Source of the DNA: Megasphaera paucivorans
GTDB lineage: Bacteria > Bacillota > Negativicutes > Veillonellales > Megasphaeraceae
Direction of reading: 5' to 3'
Length of the DNA stretch: 64,000 bases
Assembly (NCBI RefSeq): GCF_900103535.1
Contig: NZ_FNHQ01000001.1
Coordinates: 62,001 to 126,000, forward strand
This document shows positions 9,547-19,041 of the stretch, piece by piece. Each line of letters opens with the position of its first letter. Positions within the stretch are counted from its first letter, which is position 1. The notes under the pieces were generated by a model. It ran no database searches. It was not told the DNA's origin and was given only the letters and a program-made list of their open reading frames with translations. A program made the translations under genes and the position numbers.

Positions 9547-10227
9547 TCAGCTGTTGAATTTTTTAAGCATTTCTTCTGGACACGGCAAATGTTCTACCAG
9601 CCACCATGGCGTATGCTGTTTTAATTGTGCTGCTGTGTAATGGCCTGTACTGACTGCTACAGTTTTGGCATAAATGGCTTTGCCACATTGGATATCATAC
9701 GGAGTATCACCAATGACAAATATATTTTCTATAGCATCCCCCCATGCTTGCTGCACCAGTTTGTACGCATGGCGTGCCATATCATCACGATAATAAAAAT
9801 CGCAAGCAAAACCAGAGTGTGCAAAATCAAAATACGAGGATAATTCGTAGGCATCAAGCTTCAAACGAGCACCGTACTCACTGTTCCCGGTTAATAATAC
9901 TTGTTTGAAATCTGAACGTTCTGCAAAAAACGGCAGTATCTCACGAACTAGCGGAAATACCTGTCCATCTGTTTTAGAAATCCATTTCAGAAGCAGTTTT
10001 TCATAACGACGGCAAAAAGCAGATACATCTGCATGAGCAGGCATTTTCCCCGTCGCCTTGAACAAAAGCTGCTGGCAAATATAATTATCCGTCCGTCCTC
10101 CAGCAGCAATTGGCGGTACTGTAACTTTTTTTCCCTGCAGTTCGGAAAAAGCCTCTTCTATAGCATATAATCCTGCTCTTCCCGTGTTAAGTAGTGTTCC
10201 ATCTATATCCCAGAATAAAATATTCAA
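9547..10227 (-). CDS. HAD-family hydrolase, phosphoglycolate phosphatase-like
   Basis: 226 aa haloacid dehalogenase-type phosphatase. Seen: motif I WDIDGTLLNT at the N terminus with the nucleophile and acid Asp residues, motif II LLTGNS, and motif III/IV FVIGDTPYDIQCGKA (~180). A TTG at 10227 is chosen as start because GGAGG lies 7 nt upstream and motif I then begins at residue ~6, as usual for the family; the open frame extends to an ATG at 10323, but that extension would be read through the hairpin at 10277-10319. Substrate not determinable. Confidence 0.85.
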   Translation of the reverse strand: MNILFWDIDGTLLNTGRAGLYAIEEAFSELQGKKVTVPPIAAGGRTDNYICQQLLFKATGKMPAHADVSAFCRRYEKLLLKWISKTDGQVFPLVREILPFFAERSDFKQVLLTGNSEYGARLKLDAYELSSYFDFAHSGFACDFYYRDDMARHAYKLVQQAWGDAIENIFVIGDTPYDIQCGKAIYAKTVAVSTGHYTAAQLKQHTPWWLVEHLPCPEEMLKKFNS

Positions 10228-10276
10228 TGTGGTTCCTCCAAGATTCAGCGGGCAAAACGATAGTTTATCCGCATTC

Positions 10277-10319
10277 TTAATATAGGACACCCGCTGAATA
10301 AGCAGGTGTCCTATATTAA
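10277..10319 (-). terminator. Hairpin after ackA
   Basis: 15-bp perfect inverted repeat (10277-10291 and 10305-10319) with a 13-nt loop, 10 nt after the ackA stop. The following minus-strand sequence is only weakly T-rich, so termination may be partial and the HAD gene may receive read-through. Confidence 0.6.
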
Positions 10320-10328
10320 ACAAATAAA

Positions 10329-11522
10329 TTATTCAGCTACAATTTCTTTTGTATCGCGGGCAATCATAATTTCTTCATTGGTCGGAATAACATACATCTT
10401 AACAGTAGAATCATCCGTACTGATAAGAGCATCTTTGCCGCGGACATTATTACGTTCCGGACAAAGTTTTGCACCTAAATATTCAAGTCCGTCACAAATA
10501 GCTGCGCGGTCTTCAATACCGTTTTCGCCAACACCGGCAGTGAAGGTAATGACATCTACGCCGCCCATGGCAGCCGCAAAGGCTCCAATGAATTTACGTA
10601 CTTGATAATGGAACATATCAAGCGCCAGCTGAGCACGTTCATTGCCTTCGGCCGCAGCAGCACCTAAATCACGAAAATCACTAGATACTCCGGAAATACC
10701 AAGTACGCCGGATTTCTTATTCATAAGTGTGTCCATTTCAGAAGTGCTTAACCCTTTTTTATCCATAACATTCAATACAATAGCCGGATCCAGGTCACCG
10801 CAGCGAGTCCCCATCAGCACACCTGCAAGAGGTGTAAAACCCATCGTTGTATCAACGCATTTGCCATTTTTAATAGCAGCCAGCGAAGATCCATTTCCTA
10901 AATGACAATTGATGATGCGCAATTCTTCCACAGGTTTTCCCATAACTTTTGCAACTTGACCTGCCACATAGCGATGGCTGGTCCCGTGGAAACCATATCG
11001 GCGAATACCATTTTCTTTATATAATTCATAAGGAAGGCCGTACATATAAGCCTTAGCCGGCATGGTCTGATGGAAAGCCGTATCAAATACAGCTACCTGA
11101 GGAACATTCGGCATAATAGCTTTGCAAGCATTGATCCCGATGATATTCGGCGGGTTATGAAGTGGAGCCATATCAGAACATCTTTCCAACGCTTTCATCA
11201 CTTCATCTGTAATCAATGTGGAAGCAGCAAATTCTTCACCACCGTGTACAACACGATGTCCAATAGCATCAATAGCATCCATAGAAGCTATAACACCGCA
11301 TTCTTTATCGGTCAGTGCATTCAGAAGCAATTGTACAGCTACTTTATGGTCAGGAATAGATTGTGTAACTTCCTTTTTCTGTCCATTCCATTTATGCGTG
11401 AATACAGCATCTTCCATTCCTATACGTTCCACTAAGCCCTTTGCCATTACTTCTTCATTGTCCATGTTCACCAATTGGTATTTCAAGGACGAACTGCCGC
11501 AATTTAAAACCAATACGATCAT
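10329..11522 (-). CDS. ackA: Acetate kinase
   Basis: Transfers phosphate from acetyl phosphate to ADP, giving acetate and ATP: the substrate-level phosphorylation step after PFOR. 397 aa, standard length. Seen: N-terminal [23 protein letters not shown], the FHGTSHRYV motif around residue 180, [14 protein letters not shown] (~210) and C-terminal TAGVGENG (~325). Start ATG at 11522 follows AGAAGG. No phosphotransacetylase gene is adjacent. A lipoprotein gene ends 22 nt upstream and may share the transcript. Confidence 0.97.
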   Translation of the reverse strand: MIVLVLNCGSSSLKYQLVNMDNEEVMAKGLVERIGMEDAVFTHKWNGQKKEVTQSIPDHKVAVQLLLNALTDKECGVIASMDAIDAIGHRVVHGGEEFAASTLITDEVMKALERCSDMAPLHNPPNIIGINACKAIMPNVPQVAVFDTAFHQTMPAKAYMYGLPYELYKENGIRRYGFHGTSHRYVAGQVAKVMGKPVEELRIINCHLGNGSSLAAIKNGKCVDTTMGFTPLAGVLMGTRCGDLDPAIVLNVMDKKGLSTSEMDTLMNKKSGVLGISGVSSDFRDLGAAAAEGNERAQLALDMFHYQVRKFIGAFAAAMGGVDVITFTAGVGENGIEDRAAICDGLEYLGAKLCPERNNVRGKDALISTDDSTVKMYVIPTNEEIMIARDTKEIVAE

Positions 11523-11544
11523 GCAATTTACCTTCTTTCATAGT

Positions 11545-12087
11545 CTAGTAAGATTTGATTTTGCCAAAAATGTAATCCGTCACTTCTTTCCCCATGGCGT
11601 CACCGTCACGGTACATATACATGACATGCCAAATTTGGCCGTTATCTTCAAAGAAGAGACTCCGTACGTCCAGTTTGGTATTTTTACCATGCAGCGGTTC
11701 TTCATATGTGTACTCCGTTTCCACAGCAGGTTTACCATTGACAGTCGTCTCGTTGACCTTCGTTTGTAGATTCGATATATCCGGTGTTTGTTCCAACATA
11801 GTACGTGAAGTCTCCGCCAGTTTTTGTACTGTAATTTCTTTTGCTGGTTCGGAAATAGCCATCAAATTAATATGAGTATCATTTCCTACATACATCACGC
11901 CATCACCATTTTGCCTGTTAGCTTTACCAAGCTGGAACGGGGTCATAAGAAATACTTCAGAATGTTCCGACTTCAATTGCGTGTAGCCGAAACTGTATTC
12001 TTCAAGCATAGTTGTATTGCCGCAACCGGACAGCAATCCCCCCATTACAATTATAAGGCACATAGCCCACACTCTAAAAAATTTCAT
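11545..12087 (-). CDS. Predicted lipoprotein, unknown function
   Basis: 180 aa. The N terminus (MKFFRVWAMCLIIVMGG) is a type II signal peptide followed by the lipobox LLSGC, so the mature protein is probably anchored outside the membrane through Cys ~22. The rest is a soluble domain resembling small lipoproteins of the PsbP/DcrB-like type in general feel (hydrophobic strands, EYTYEE, IWHVMYMYRDGD), but no family is claimed. The start at 12087 is preferred over an ATG 15 nt upstream because AGGTG lies just before it. Confidence 0.7.
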   Translation of the reverse strand: MKFFRVWAMCLIIVMGGLLSGCGNTTMLEEYSFGYTQLKSEHSEVFLMTPFQLGKANRQNGDGVMYVGNDTHINLMAISEPAKEITVQKLAETSRTMLEQTPDISNLQTKVNETTVNGKPAVETEYTYEEPLHGKNTKLDVRSLFFEDNGQIWHVMYMYRDGDAMGKEVTDYIFGKIKSY

Positions 12088-12304
12088 ACTATCACCTATC
12101 ATACTTTCTAACAGATATTATCTATTATATCATGTTTTTTCTTATAGAAAAGCAAATAAACTAACTTTTTATAAATTTACCTGCAGAAATTATAAAAACG
12201 TATTAATAATTTACACTGAAGATTTTTCAGAACTTGAAAACTTAATTTTTTTTACAGAAAGGTACATCATTATGCCTCTGCAATTTACTTGTTTACGCAA
12301 ATGC

Positions 12305-12310
12305 TATAAT
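12305..12310 (+). promoter_or_regulatory. -10 element upstream of tmcAL
   Basis: TATAAT 65 nt before the tmcAL start. A -35 is less clear (ATTTAC at a 16-nt spacing). The rest of 12103-12304 is AT-rich with no gene seen. Confidence 0.4.
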
Positions 12311-12375
12311 ATAGTATATATAAGAATATATGCCTATGCCATTACAAGCTAGCTATATGATAGGAGGTCCTGCAA

Positions 12376-13596
12376 TTGGATAGCATTGCTATCATCGCCG
12401 AATACAATCCATTTCATAAGGGTCACAAAAAAATGATCGATATACTGCGAAAAACATATGGCACCCATACAATCATTATTGTACTGATGAGTGGTTCTTT
12501 CGTTCAGCGGGGAGAACCGGCTTTATTCGATAAATGGAAACGCGCCGCTTGGGCCGTATCCTGCGGTGCTGATTGTGTATTCGAACTTCCTTGTGCTTTT
12601 GTTCTTAATGGCGCAGAAGCGTTTGCTGCCGGCGGGATCCGTCTTGCTGCTCAATTAGGTTGTACGGCTATATCCTGCGGCATGGAACATGGTTCTGCTT
12701 CAGATATAACCGCGCTGGCAGAAGCAGCTTTATCACTTGATGTAAAACCATATTTAGCCGCAGGCCGACTGCAAGGTACTAGTTATGGCACGGCTTTGAC
12801 ACAAGCATTAACGGATGCCCTACCACAAAAATCAAGTCTGCTGCAATATCCCAATACATTACTTGCTTTGGAATATGTTAAAGCCATAAAACGTTATGCA
12901 AAAAATCTTCAGTTCCTTCCTGTAAAACGAACAGGGACACACAACGCGCAAGATCTTACAACCTACGCAAGTGCATCCCTATTACGGCAAGCGGTCATCA
13001 CTGCACGTTCCGAAACCGACTATATGCAGTATATTCCCGAAAAAAATCGCAAGAGCTTTCAAAAAATTCTGGCTAACCAAGCATACTGTAATTACTTCCG
13101 CTATCAAGATTTGATTTTATATGAAAGCCGCCGCCGCTCTCCTGAAGAATTAGGCCTGCTGCCAGCTTTTCAAGACGGCATTGAAAACCGTTGGAAAAAT
13201 ATAATGGGACAATCGGTTACATGGCAATCGGGAATAGAACAACTAAAAACACGCCGCTACCCTTTCTCCCGGCTTTGCCGTATGGGAGCCTATACAGTAT
13301 TAGGAATCACCAAAAATTCAATGCTGCAATGGCAGAAACAAGGCCCTCAATACGCCCGTCTTTTGGCTTTAAGTTCGCAAGGGCGTCAATTTATTCATGA
13401 AACAAAAAAGAATGCTACTCTCCCTATTGTCAATAAAATAACGCAATCTGCCGACATGTTAACATCATGCGGCCGCACTATGCTCGCCTTAGATATATTG
13501 GCATCAGATATACAACAGTATTGTTTTACTAACCCAGCTTTACGTTTTTCTCATACGGACTACCATTATTCTCCAGCTGTACTGCCTGTTTTATAA
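12376..13596 (+). CDS. tmcAL: tRNA(Met) cytidine acetate ligase TmcAL
   Basis: Nucleotidyltransferase-fold enzyme (former YlbM/DUF795) that, in Bacillus, uses acetate and ATP to form N4-acetylcytidine at the wobble base of elongator tRNA-Met. 406 aa, close to the ~415 aa Bacillus protein. Seen: AIIAEYNPFHKGHKK with the HxGH nucleotidyl-transfer signature (~6-20), MSGSFVQRGEP (~40-50), and the conserved KWKRAAWAV region. Start is a TTG at 12376 with AGGAGGT 7 nt upstream. It uses acetate, the product of the AckA pathway encoded just upstream on the other strand; this is suggestive only. Confidence 0.9.
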   Translation: MDSIAIIAEYNPFHKGHKKMIDILRKTYGTHTIIIVLMSGSFVQRGEPALFDKWKRAAWAVSCGADCVFELPCAFVLNGAEAFAAGGIRLAAQLGCTAISCGMEHGSASDITALAEAALSLDVKPYLAAGRLQGTSYGTALTQALTDALPQKSSLLQYPNTLLALEYVKAIKRYAKNLQFLPVKRTGTHNAQDLTTYASASLLRQAVITARSETDYMQYIPEKNRKSFQKILANQAYCNYFRYQDLILYESRRRSPEELGLLPAFQDGIENRWKNIMGQSVTWQSGIEQLKTRRYPFSRLCRMGAYTVLGITKNSMLQWQKQGPQYARLLALSSQGRQFIHETKKNATLPIVNKITQSADMLTSCGRTMLALDILASDIQQYCFTNPALRFSHTDYHYSPAVLPVL

Positions 13597-13616
13597 CACG
13601 TTTTTCATATATTAAA

Positions 13617-13662
13617 AATTAACTTTTTGACTTATTGACTTTTTGACCTTTGCGTGTATAAT
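13617..13662 (+). promoter_or_regulatory. clpB promoter with four 8-bp direct repeats
   Basis: -35 TTGACT (13635-13640), 16-nt spacer, -10 TATAAT (13657-13662). On the minus strand the region reads as four tandem octamers, GGTCAAAA, AGTCAATA, AGTCAAAA, AGTTAATT, at exact 8-bp steps, overlapping the -35. The unit resembles the CtsR heptamer RGTCAAA, but CtsR boxes repeat every 10 bp, so this is either a variant heat-shock operator or another repressor site. Confidence 0.6.
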
Positions 13663-13718
13663 AATACTTGAAATCACAGTAGACAAATTATATTGCCTAT
13701 AATGAAGGAGGTCTTATT

Positions 13719-16316
13719 ATGGGAACTGAAAAATATACACAAAAAGTTATTGAAGCATTGCAAGCTGCACAACAAATCGCCGCCTTAAATTATCATCAGG
13801 AAATCACTTCAACACATATGCTTATGGGTCTTGTAAAAGAACCGGAGGGCCTTTTATCCACCATCTTCACAGAATGCAAAACAGATCTGCCGATGCTGCA
13901 GGCACGATTAGACCAATTACTGAAAAAAATCCCGTCGGTTAAAGGACAAAGTCAATTGACAATGTCCACCGAAATGGTTCGCGTTATTGGCAAAGCGCAG
14001 CAATTAGCCGCTTCCATGCATGATGAATATATCAGCACAGAACATCTCCTGCTGGGAATTGTTGAAGAAAGTGATGATAATGTAAAATCATTATGCCGAG
14101 AATTCGGATTGCATAAAGACAAAATCATGTCCACGATTAAATCAAATCGCAAGCAACATGTTAATAGCGACAATCCGGAAGACAATTACAAAGCCTTGGA
14201 AAAATATGGCCGTGACCTTACAGAAGCAGCACGTAAAGGAAAACTTGATCCAGTTATCGGCCGTGACGACGAAATCCGCCGTACCATCGAAATTTTGTCA
14301 CGCCGCACAAAAAATAATCCTGTACTTATTGGTGAACCAGGCGTAGGCAAAACAGCTATTGTAGAAGGTTTAGCCCGCCGCATTATTGCCGGTGATGTAC
14401 CTGAATCATTAAAAAACAAAACTCTTTATTCTCTTGATATGGGTTCTCTTATAGCCGGCGCTAAATACCGTGGAGAGTTTGAAGAACGATTGAAGTCAGT
14501 ATTGAACGAAATCTCAAAATCAGATGGCCAAATTCTTCTTTTTATTGATGAAATCCATACTGTCGTGGGTGCCGGTGCATCAGAAGGTTCTATGGATGCC
14601 GGCAATATTTTAAAACCCATGCTGGCCCGAGGCGAATTGCGTTGTATCGGTGCTACCACGCTGAATGAATATCAAAAATATATTGAAAAAGATGCTGCTT
14701 TAGAACGTCGCTTTCAACCTGTCATGGTTGGGCAACCTTCGGTAGAGGATACCATCACGATTCTCCGTGGCCTAAAAGAACGTTATGAAGTACATCACGG
14801 CGTACGGATCCGGGATAAAGCCTTAGTAGCAGCCGCCGTTTTGTCAGATCGATATATTTCCGATCGCTTTTTACCAGACAAAGCCATTGATTTAGTCGAT
14901 GAAGCTGCCGCCAAATTACGTACAGAAATAGAATCTATGCCACAACCCATTGACGAAATCAGCCATAAAATTATGCAGTTGGAAATAGAAGAACAGTCCT
15001 TGAACAAAGAAACCGATGAGGCTTCCAAAGAACGTTTAGAAAAAATCATAGAAAAAAAATCAGAATTGAAAACAGAAGAAAGTAAGCTTAAATCCAAATG
15101 GGAAGAAGAAAAACAATCCATATTGCGTACACAGGCCATAAAAAAAGAAATAGATTCCGTAAAGAGTCAAATGGAAAAAGCAGAACGAGAATATGACCTA
15201 GCCAGAGCGTCCGAATTAAAATACGGTAAACTCCCTGAATTAGAAAAACAAATGGCAGAACAAGAAAATTTACTCACTACACATCAAGATTCCCAGCTTT
15301 TAAAAGAAGAAGTCGGTGAAGAAGACATTGCACAAGTCGTCAGCCGGTGGACAGGAATTCCTGTCACAAAAATGATGACGGGAGAACGGGAAAAGCTTCT
15401 CCATTTAGAAGATATCCTGCACACACGTGTCGTAGGTCAGGACGAAGCTGTCCGCGTCGTCAGTGAAGCTATTATTCGTGCACGAGCCGGCATTAAAGAT
15501 CCTAACCGCCCAATTGGTTCATTTATATTCCTTGGTCCTACAGGCGTAGGAAAAACGGAATTGGCAAAAACACTGGCTGAATGTCTTTTCGATGATGAAC
15601 GTAATATCATCCGCATTGATATGAGTGAATATATGGAAAAACATACTGTATCACGTCTTATCGGTGCTCCTCCGGGATATGTCGGCTATGATGAAGGAGG
15701 GCAGCTTACGGAAGCTGTACGCCGTCACCCTTACAGCGTTATTCTCCTTGACGAAATAGAAAAAGCGCATCCGGATATCTTTAACGTGCTCCTGCAAATT
15801 CTGGACGATGGTCGTTTAACAGATGGGAAGGGCCGTGTCGTTAACTTTAAAAATACAGTCATTATCATGACCAGCAATCTAGGCTCTCATGAAATACTGG
15901 AAAAACAAGATTTCACCGAAGCAGAAACAGCCGTACGTGAATTATTAAAAACCTATTTCCGCCCAGAATTTTTAAACCGCATTGACGACATTATCGTCTT
16001 CAAAGCACTCCAAAAAGATCAAGTCCGCAACATCGCTGCTATTTTGCTTAAACGCTTAAGCGAACGCTTAGAACGGCAAGTGAAAATAGAATTAACTTGG
16101 ACGAAAGATGCACTGCAGGCACTTGCTGATCAGGGATTTGATCCTCAGTTCGGTGCCCGTCCTTTACGCCGTCTTATTGTCCATACTGTAGAAACAGCAT
16201 TGAGCAAAGATATTATCAGCGGTACTATTCGTGAAGGAGATACGGTTTCCATTGATTTTGCCGAAAGTCATTTCAAATTTACACCGTCTCATACGCATGA
16301 AGAAGAAGAGCAGTGA
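13719..16316 (+). CDS. clpB: ATP-dependent disaggregase chaperone ClpB
   Basis: Hsp100 AAA+ hexamer that pulls apart protein aggregates together with DnaK. 865 aa, as expected. Seen: Clp_N domain (~1-145), first AAA domain with Walker [10 protein letters not shown] (~207) and Walker B FIDEIH, a long charged middle coiled coil (~400-525), which separates ClpB from ClpC or ClpA, second AAA domain with GPTGVGKTE (~610) and LLDEIEKAH, and the small C-terminal domain. No ClpP-binding loop was recognised. AAGGAGG precedes the ATG. Transcribed alone: promoter before, terminator after. Confidence 0.95.
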   Translation: MGTEKYTQKVIEALQAAQQIAALNYHQEITSTHMLMGLVKEPEGLLSTIFTECKTDLPMLQARLDQLLKKIPSVKGQSQLTMSTEMVRVIGKAQQLAASMHDEYISTEHLLLGIVEESDDNVKSLCREFGLHKDKIMSTIKSNRKQHVNSDNPEDNYKALEKYGRDLTEAARKGKLDPVIGRDDEIRRTIEILSRRTKNNPVLIGEPGVGKTAIVEGLARRIIAGDVPESLKNKTLYSLDMGSLIAGAKYRGEFEERLKSVLNEISKSDGQILLFIDEIHTVVGAGASEGSMDAGNILKPMLARGELRCIGATTLNEYQKYIEKDAALERRFQPVMVGQPSVEDTITILRGLKERYEVHHGVRIRDKALVAAAVLSDRYISDRFLPDKAIDLVDEAAAKLRTEIESMPQPIDEISHKIMQLEIEEQSLNKETDEASKERLEKIIEKKSELKTEESKLKSKWEEEKQSILRTQAIKKEIDSVKSQMEKAEREYDLARASELKYGKLPELEKQMAEQENLLTTHQDSQLLKEEVGEEDIAQVVSRWTGIPVTKMMTGEREKLLHLEDILHTRVVGQDEAVRVVSEAIIRARAGIKDPNRPIGSFIFLGPTGVGKTELAKTLAECLFDDERNIIRIDMSEYMEKHTVSRLIGAPPGYVGYDEGGQLTEAVRRHPYSVILLDEIEKAHPDIFNVLLQILDDGRLTDGKGRVVNFKNTVIIMTSNLGSHEILEKQDFTEAETAVRELLKTYFRPEFLNRIDDIIVFKALQKDQVRNIAAILLKRLSERLERQVKIELTWTKDALQALADQGFDPQFGARPLRRLIVHTVETALSKDIISGTIREGDTVSIDFAESHFKFTPSHTHEEEEQ

Positions 16317-16367
16317 ACAAGATTTTAATTTCCTATGCATAAACAAACTATCTGCATGTTATGGCTC

Positions 16368-16398
16368 AAGAGTTCCAGAATAATTTTCTGGAACTCTT
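16368..16398 (+). terminator. Rho-independent terminator of clpB
   Basis: 13-bp perfect stem (16368-16380 with 16386-16398), 5-nt loop, followed by TT; 52 nt after the clpB stop. Confidence 0.8.
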
Positions 16399-16423
16399 TT
16401 GGCAAATAATCATCGTATTCCTC

Positions 16424-16457
16424 TTGACTTATAGTGCACTTTAAATGGTACACTATA
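16424..16457 (+). promoter_or_regulatory. Promoter with overlapping palindromic operator for the DUF362 gene
   Basis: TTGACT (16424-16429) is followed by an inverted repeat: TATAGTGCAC (16430-16439), 8-nt spacer, GTACACTATA (16448-16457), 9 of 10 positions complementary. The likely -10 (TACACT, 16449-16454, 19-nt spacing) lies inside the right arm, so a dimeric repressor here would block transcription. The regulator is not identified. Confidence 0.5.
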
Positions 16458-16489
16458 AAAGTATCAATTAATTACAAGGAGGGAAAAAA

Positions 16490-17614
16490 ATGGAAAAATC
16501 CAAAGTATATTTTACAGATTTCCGTGTCGGCTTAGGTACCAATCTTTTAAAGAAATTACAAAATATCTGTATCAAAGCTGATTTCAAAACAATTGACATG
16601 GATGGCAAATTCGTTGCTATTAAAATGCATTTCGGTGAATTGGGAAATTTATCTTATCTTCGTCCCAATTATGCAAAAGCTGTCGTCGATTTAGTCAAAG
16701 ACCAAGGTGGTATTCCTTTCCTTACAGATTGCAATACTCTTTATCCAGGCAGTCGCAAACATGCATTGGAACATCTGGATTGCGCCAATTTAAATGGCTT
16801 TAATCCAATAACAACAGGCTGTCAAATTATCATTGGTGATGGATTGCGCGGTACCGATGATATTGACGTACCTGTCAAAAACGGGGAATATATAAAAGAA
16901 GCCCATATCGGCCGCGCTATTATGGATGCTGATATATTTATCAGCCTGACTCACTTCAAAGGTCATGAAATGACCGGTTTTGGCGGTGCTATAAAAAACA
17001 TCGGCATGGGATGTGGCAGCCGGGCAGGTAAAATGGACCAACATTCCTCAGGAAAACCCACGGTAAAAGAAAAACGATGCCGCGGATGCAAGCGCTGCGC
17101 TAAAGAATGTGGTTCTAATGCTATAACATATGAAAACAACAAGGCCTATATACATGAAGATTTGTGCAAAGGCTGTGGACGCTGCATCGGCGCCTGCTCC
17201 TTTGATGCTATTACGGTAATCCAGCGAGATGCTTCTGATCAACTAGATCGTAAAATGGCTGAATATGCTATGGCTGTTTGTCAAGATCGTCCCACATTCC
17301 ATATCAGTCTAGCCATGGATATTTCACCAAATTGTGACTGTCATGCTGAAAATGATGCACCTATCCTGCCGAATATCGGAATGTTTGCTTCTTTTGATCC
17401 TGTCGCAATTGATCAAGCGTGTGTAGATGCCTGTCAAAAACAACCGCCTTTATCCAACAGCCAATTGGGAGACCATCTTGCTGATCCTAACTGGCATCAT
17501 CATCATGACCATTTTCTCGACAGCAATCCCAACGTTCATTGGAAAGAAACACTGGAGCATGCTGAAAAAATCGGCTTAGGTACACGCGATTATGAATTAA
17601 TTACTATAAAATAG
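16490..17614 (+). CDS. DUF362 domain protein with two 4Fe-4S clusters
   Basis: 374 aa. The first ~190 residues match the DUF362 family by look (IKMHFGELGN ~43, FLTDCNTLYPGSRKHA ~83, FISLTHFKGHEMTGFGGAIKN ~145). Two ferredoxin motifs follow: CRGCKRCAKECG (~196) and CKGCGRCIGACS (~225). Then a C-terminal part with ISPNCDCHAEND and a His-rich stretch (HHHHDHF, ~340), which could bind metal. A cytoplasmic iron-sulfur redox protein; reaction unknown. AAGGAGGG precedes the ATG. It is a single-gene unit between a regulated promoter and a terminator. Confidence 0.85.
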   Translation: MEKSKVYFTDFRVGLGTNLLKKLQNICIKADFKTIDMDGKFVAIKMHFGELGNLSYLRPNYAKAVVDLVKDQGGIPFLTDCNTLYPGSRKHALEHLDCANLNGFNPITTGCQIIIGDGLRGTDDIDVPVKNGEYIKEAHIGRAIMDADIFISLTHFKGHEMTGFGGAIKNIGMGCGSRAGKMDQHSSGKPTVKEKRCRGCKRCAKECGSNAITYENNKAYIHEDLCKGCGRCIGACSFDAITVIQRDASDQLDRKMAEYAMAVCQDRPTFHISLAMDISPNCDCHAENDAPILPNIGMFASFDPVAIDQACVDACQKQPPLSNSQLGDHLADPNWHHHHDHFLDSNPNVHWKETLEHAEKIGLGTRDYELITIK

Positions 17615-17649
17615 TTTTTCCCTTCTGTTCAAACTTTTATATTTTACAA

Positions 17650-17679
17650 ACCGGCGAAGCTTTAAAAATGCTCGCCGGT
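17650..17679 (+). terminator. Terminator of the DUF362 gene
   Basis: ACCGGCGA (17650-17657) pairs with TCGCCGGT (17672-17679); a GC/GC pair extends it inside. Followed by G and TTTTATTTTTT. Confidence 0.85.
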
Positions 17680-17828
17680 GTTTTATTTTTTAACAGAAAT
17701 ATCTTAAAGTTATGAATTTTTTACATATAAAAAATTTACTTTTATTCTCAAAAACATCATTTTTCCACATTCCTTCTGTATTTTTAAATAATAGCAAAAT
17801 TTTGCTTATTTACATTTGTCAATTTACG

Positions 17829-17857
17829 TTTACAAGGCGCAGAAAAAATTATATAAT
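17829..17857 (+). promoter_or_regulatory. Promoter of the SpeD-like gene
   Basis: TTTACA (17829-17834), 17-nt spacer, TATAAT (17852-17857), 30 nt before the start codon. Confidence 0.65.
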
Positions 17858-17887
17858 AAGTCGTAACTAAACGTTAGGTGGGGAAAC

Positions 17888-18409
17888 ATGAAAAATACAT
17901 TAGGAACACATTTAATAATTGATTTTTACAATTGCAAGACAACATTTCAAGAACCGGAAGAGCTCGAGCCTTTAGTAGAACGGGCTTTTGAATTAGCTGA
18001 GGCGCCGCTGGATGGTATTAATTTTTATCATGTTGATGATGAGCTCACCTGTATAGCCGTATCAGAAAATTCACATATCTGCATCCATTTTTATCCACAG
18101 CTTTTATACGCTGCCGTGGATATATACAGTTTCAACATTAATCTTAAGGCAAGTTCCATTATGAGTGCCTTAAAGGTCAATCTCCATTCAGATCGTATCA
18201 AAGCTACCAGTGTACGCCGTGGTGATTTCGGTTCTATCCGCGATATGCGGCCAAAACATAAATCGAAAATTACAACTATTCGCCGGGTAAAAAACACAGG
18301 TGCAAAAATAAAGCGAACAAGCAGTAAGATGTTTACTATTATTCGTCATCCCAAGCAGTCTACGCGGGCACGCCGTATAAAAAGCTCCCAAAAAGACACT
18401 ATCCAATAA
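17888..18409 (+). CDS. Diverged S-adenosylmethionine decarboxylase (SpeD/SpeH)-like protein
   Basis: 173 aa. Residues ~1-112 align by eye with class 1B AdoMet decarboxylase, the pyruvoyl enzyme of spermidine synthesis: GTHLIIDFYNC, then SENSHICIHFYP (~58-69), AAVDIYSFN (~74-82) and a terminal KATSVRRGDFG. The expected pyruvoyl-forming Ser and the following His are present (SH), and the second catalytic His is present. However, the residue before the Ser is Asn rather than Glu, and the position of the catalytic Cys (VFTCG in Thermotoga) is Phe. A strongly basic tail of ~55 residues (Lys/Arg-rich) is extra. It may be inactive, have a new substrate or bind nucleic acid. Good AGGTGGGG site; 29 nt upstream of the HD-GYP gene. 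Confidence 0.65.
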   Translation: MKNTLGTHLIIDFYNCKTTFQEPEELEPLVERAFELAEAPLDGINFYHVDDELTCIAVSENSHICIHFYPQLLYAAVDIYSFNINLKASSIMSALKVNLHSDRIKATSVRRGDFGSIRDMRPKHKSKITTIRRVKNTGAKIKRTSSKMFTIIRHPKQSTRARRIKSSQKDTIQ

Positions 18410-18438
18410 GCCATTATAATATTGAAAGGTTTGTTTCT

Positions 18439-19041
18439 ATGTTTATGCTATCATTAATGCAGTCTGCCGAAGTCGGATCTAAAGAACGGGAATCTCTTGA
18501 TACCGTTACCGCACAATTTCTTCGCCTGCTGCAATACAAAAATCAACGACTTTATCTCCATTCGCTGCAGGTTGCTAACTATAGCGTCAGTATTGCCGCC
18601 AAACTGGGACTGCCCAACAATGAAATAGAAACAATTCAGCACGCCGCACTGCTTCATGATATTGGCTTATTATCTATATCCAATACCTTGCTGGCCAAGC
18701 TTCCCTATCTAAATACCAGAGAAAGAGCACAATATAAGCGCCATTCTGCAGCTGGCAGCAATATGTTAGAAAACATCCCCTTCTGCCAGGATATTATCCC
18801 TTATATCCATTATCATCATGAACGCTGGGATGGTTCAGGATATCCAAAACATCTGCGGGCATCAAACATTCCTTTTGGAGCACGCATTATTGCCGTTGCT
18901 GATTATTATGATATTATCATAAATCCGTCTACTGAATTCTGGGCTAAAACAAAGCAGCAAGCCGTTCGGGAATTATTTAGCGCATCGGGAATCCTTTTCG
19001 ATCCTGAAATCGTAAAAGCATTTATTGAAACACTGGGCTGA
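18439..19041 (+). CDS. Stand-alone HD-GYP domain phosphodiesterase
   Basis: 200 aa, essentially one HD-GYP domain, the family that hydrolyses cyclic di-GMP or other cyclic dinucleotides. Seen: an N-terminal helical lead, HDIG (~72-75), H..AG, the signature HHERWDGSGYP (~116-126) and GARIIAVADYYD (~138-149). No receiver or membrane segment. AAAGG lies before the ATG at 18439. It follows the SpeD-like gene by 29 nt and the two probably share a transcript that ends at the hairpin inside the 3' end of comF. Confidence 0.85.
   Translation: MFMLSLMQSAEVGSKERESLDTVTAQFLRLLQYKNQRLYLHSLQVANYSVSIAAKLGLPNNEIETIQHAALLHDIGLLSISNTLLAKLPYLNTRERAQYKRHSAAGSNMLENIPFCQDIIPYIHYHHERWDGSGYPKHLRASNIPFGARIIAVADYYDIIINPSTEFWAKTKQQAVRELFSASGILFDPEIVKAFIETLG

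Noticed and set aside
10228-10323. N-terminal extension of the HAD hydrolase from an ATG at 10323
   Set aside because: It runs through the ackA terminator hairpin, and motif I of the family should be near the N terminus; the TTG at 10227 has a good ribosome binding site.
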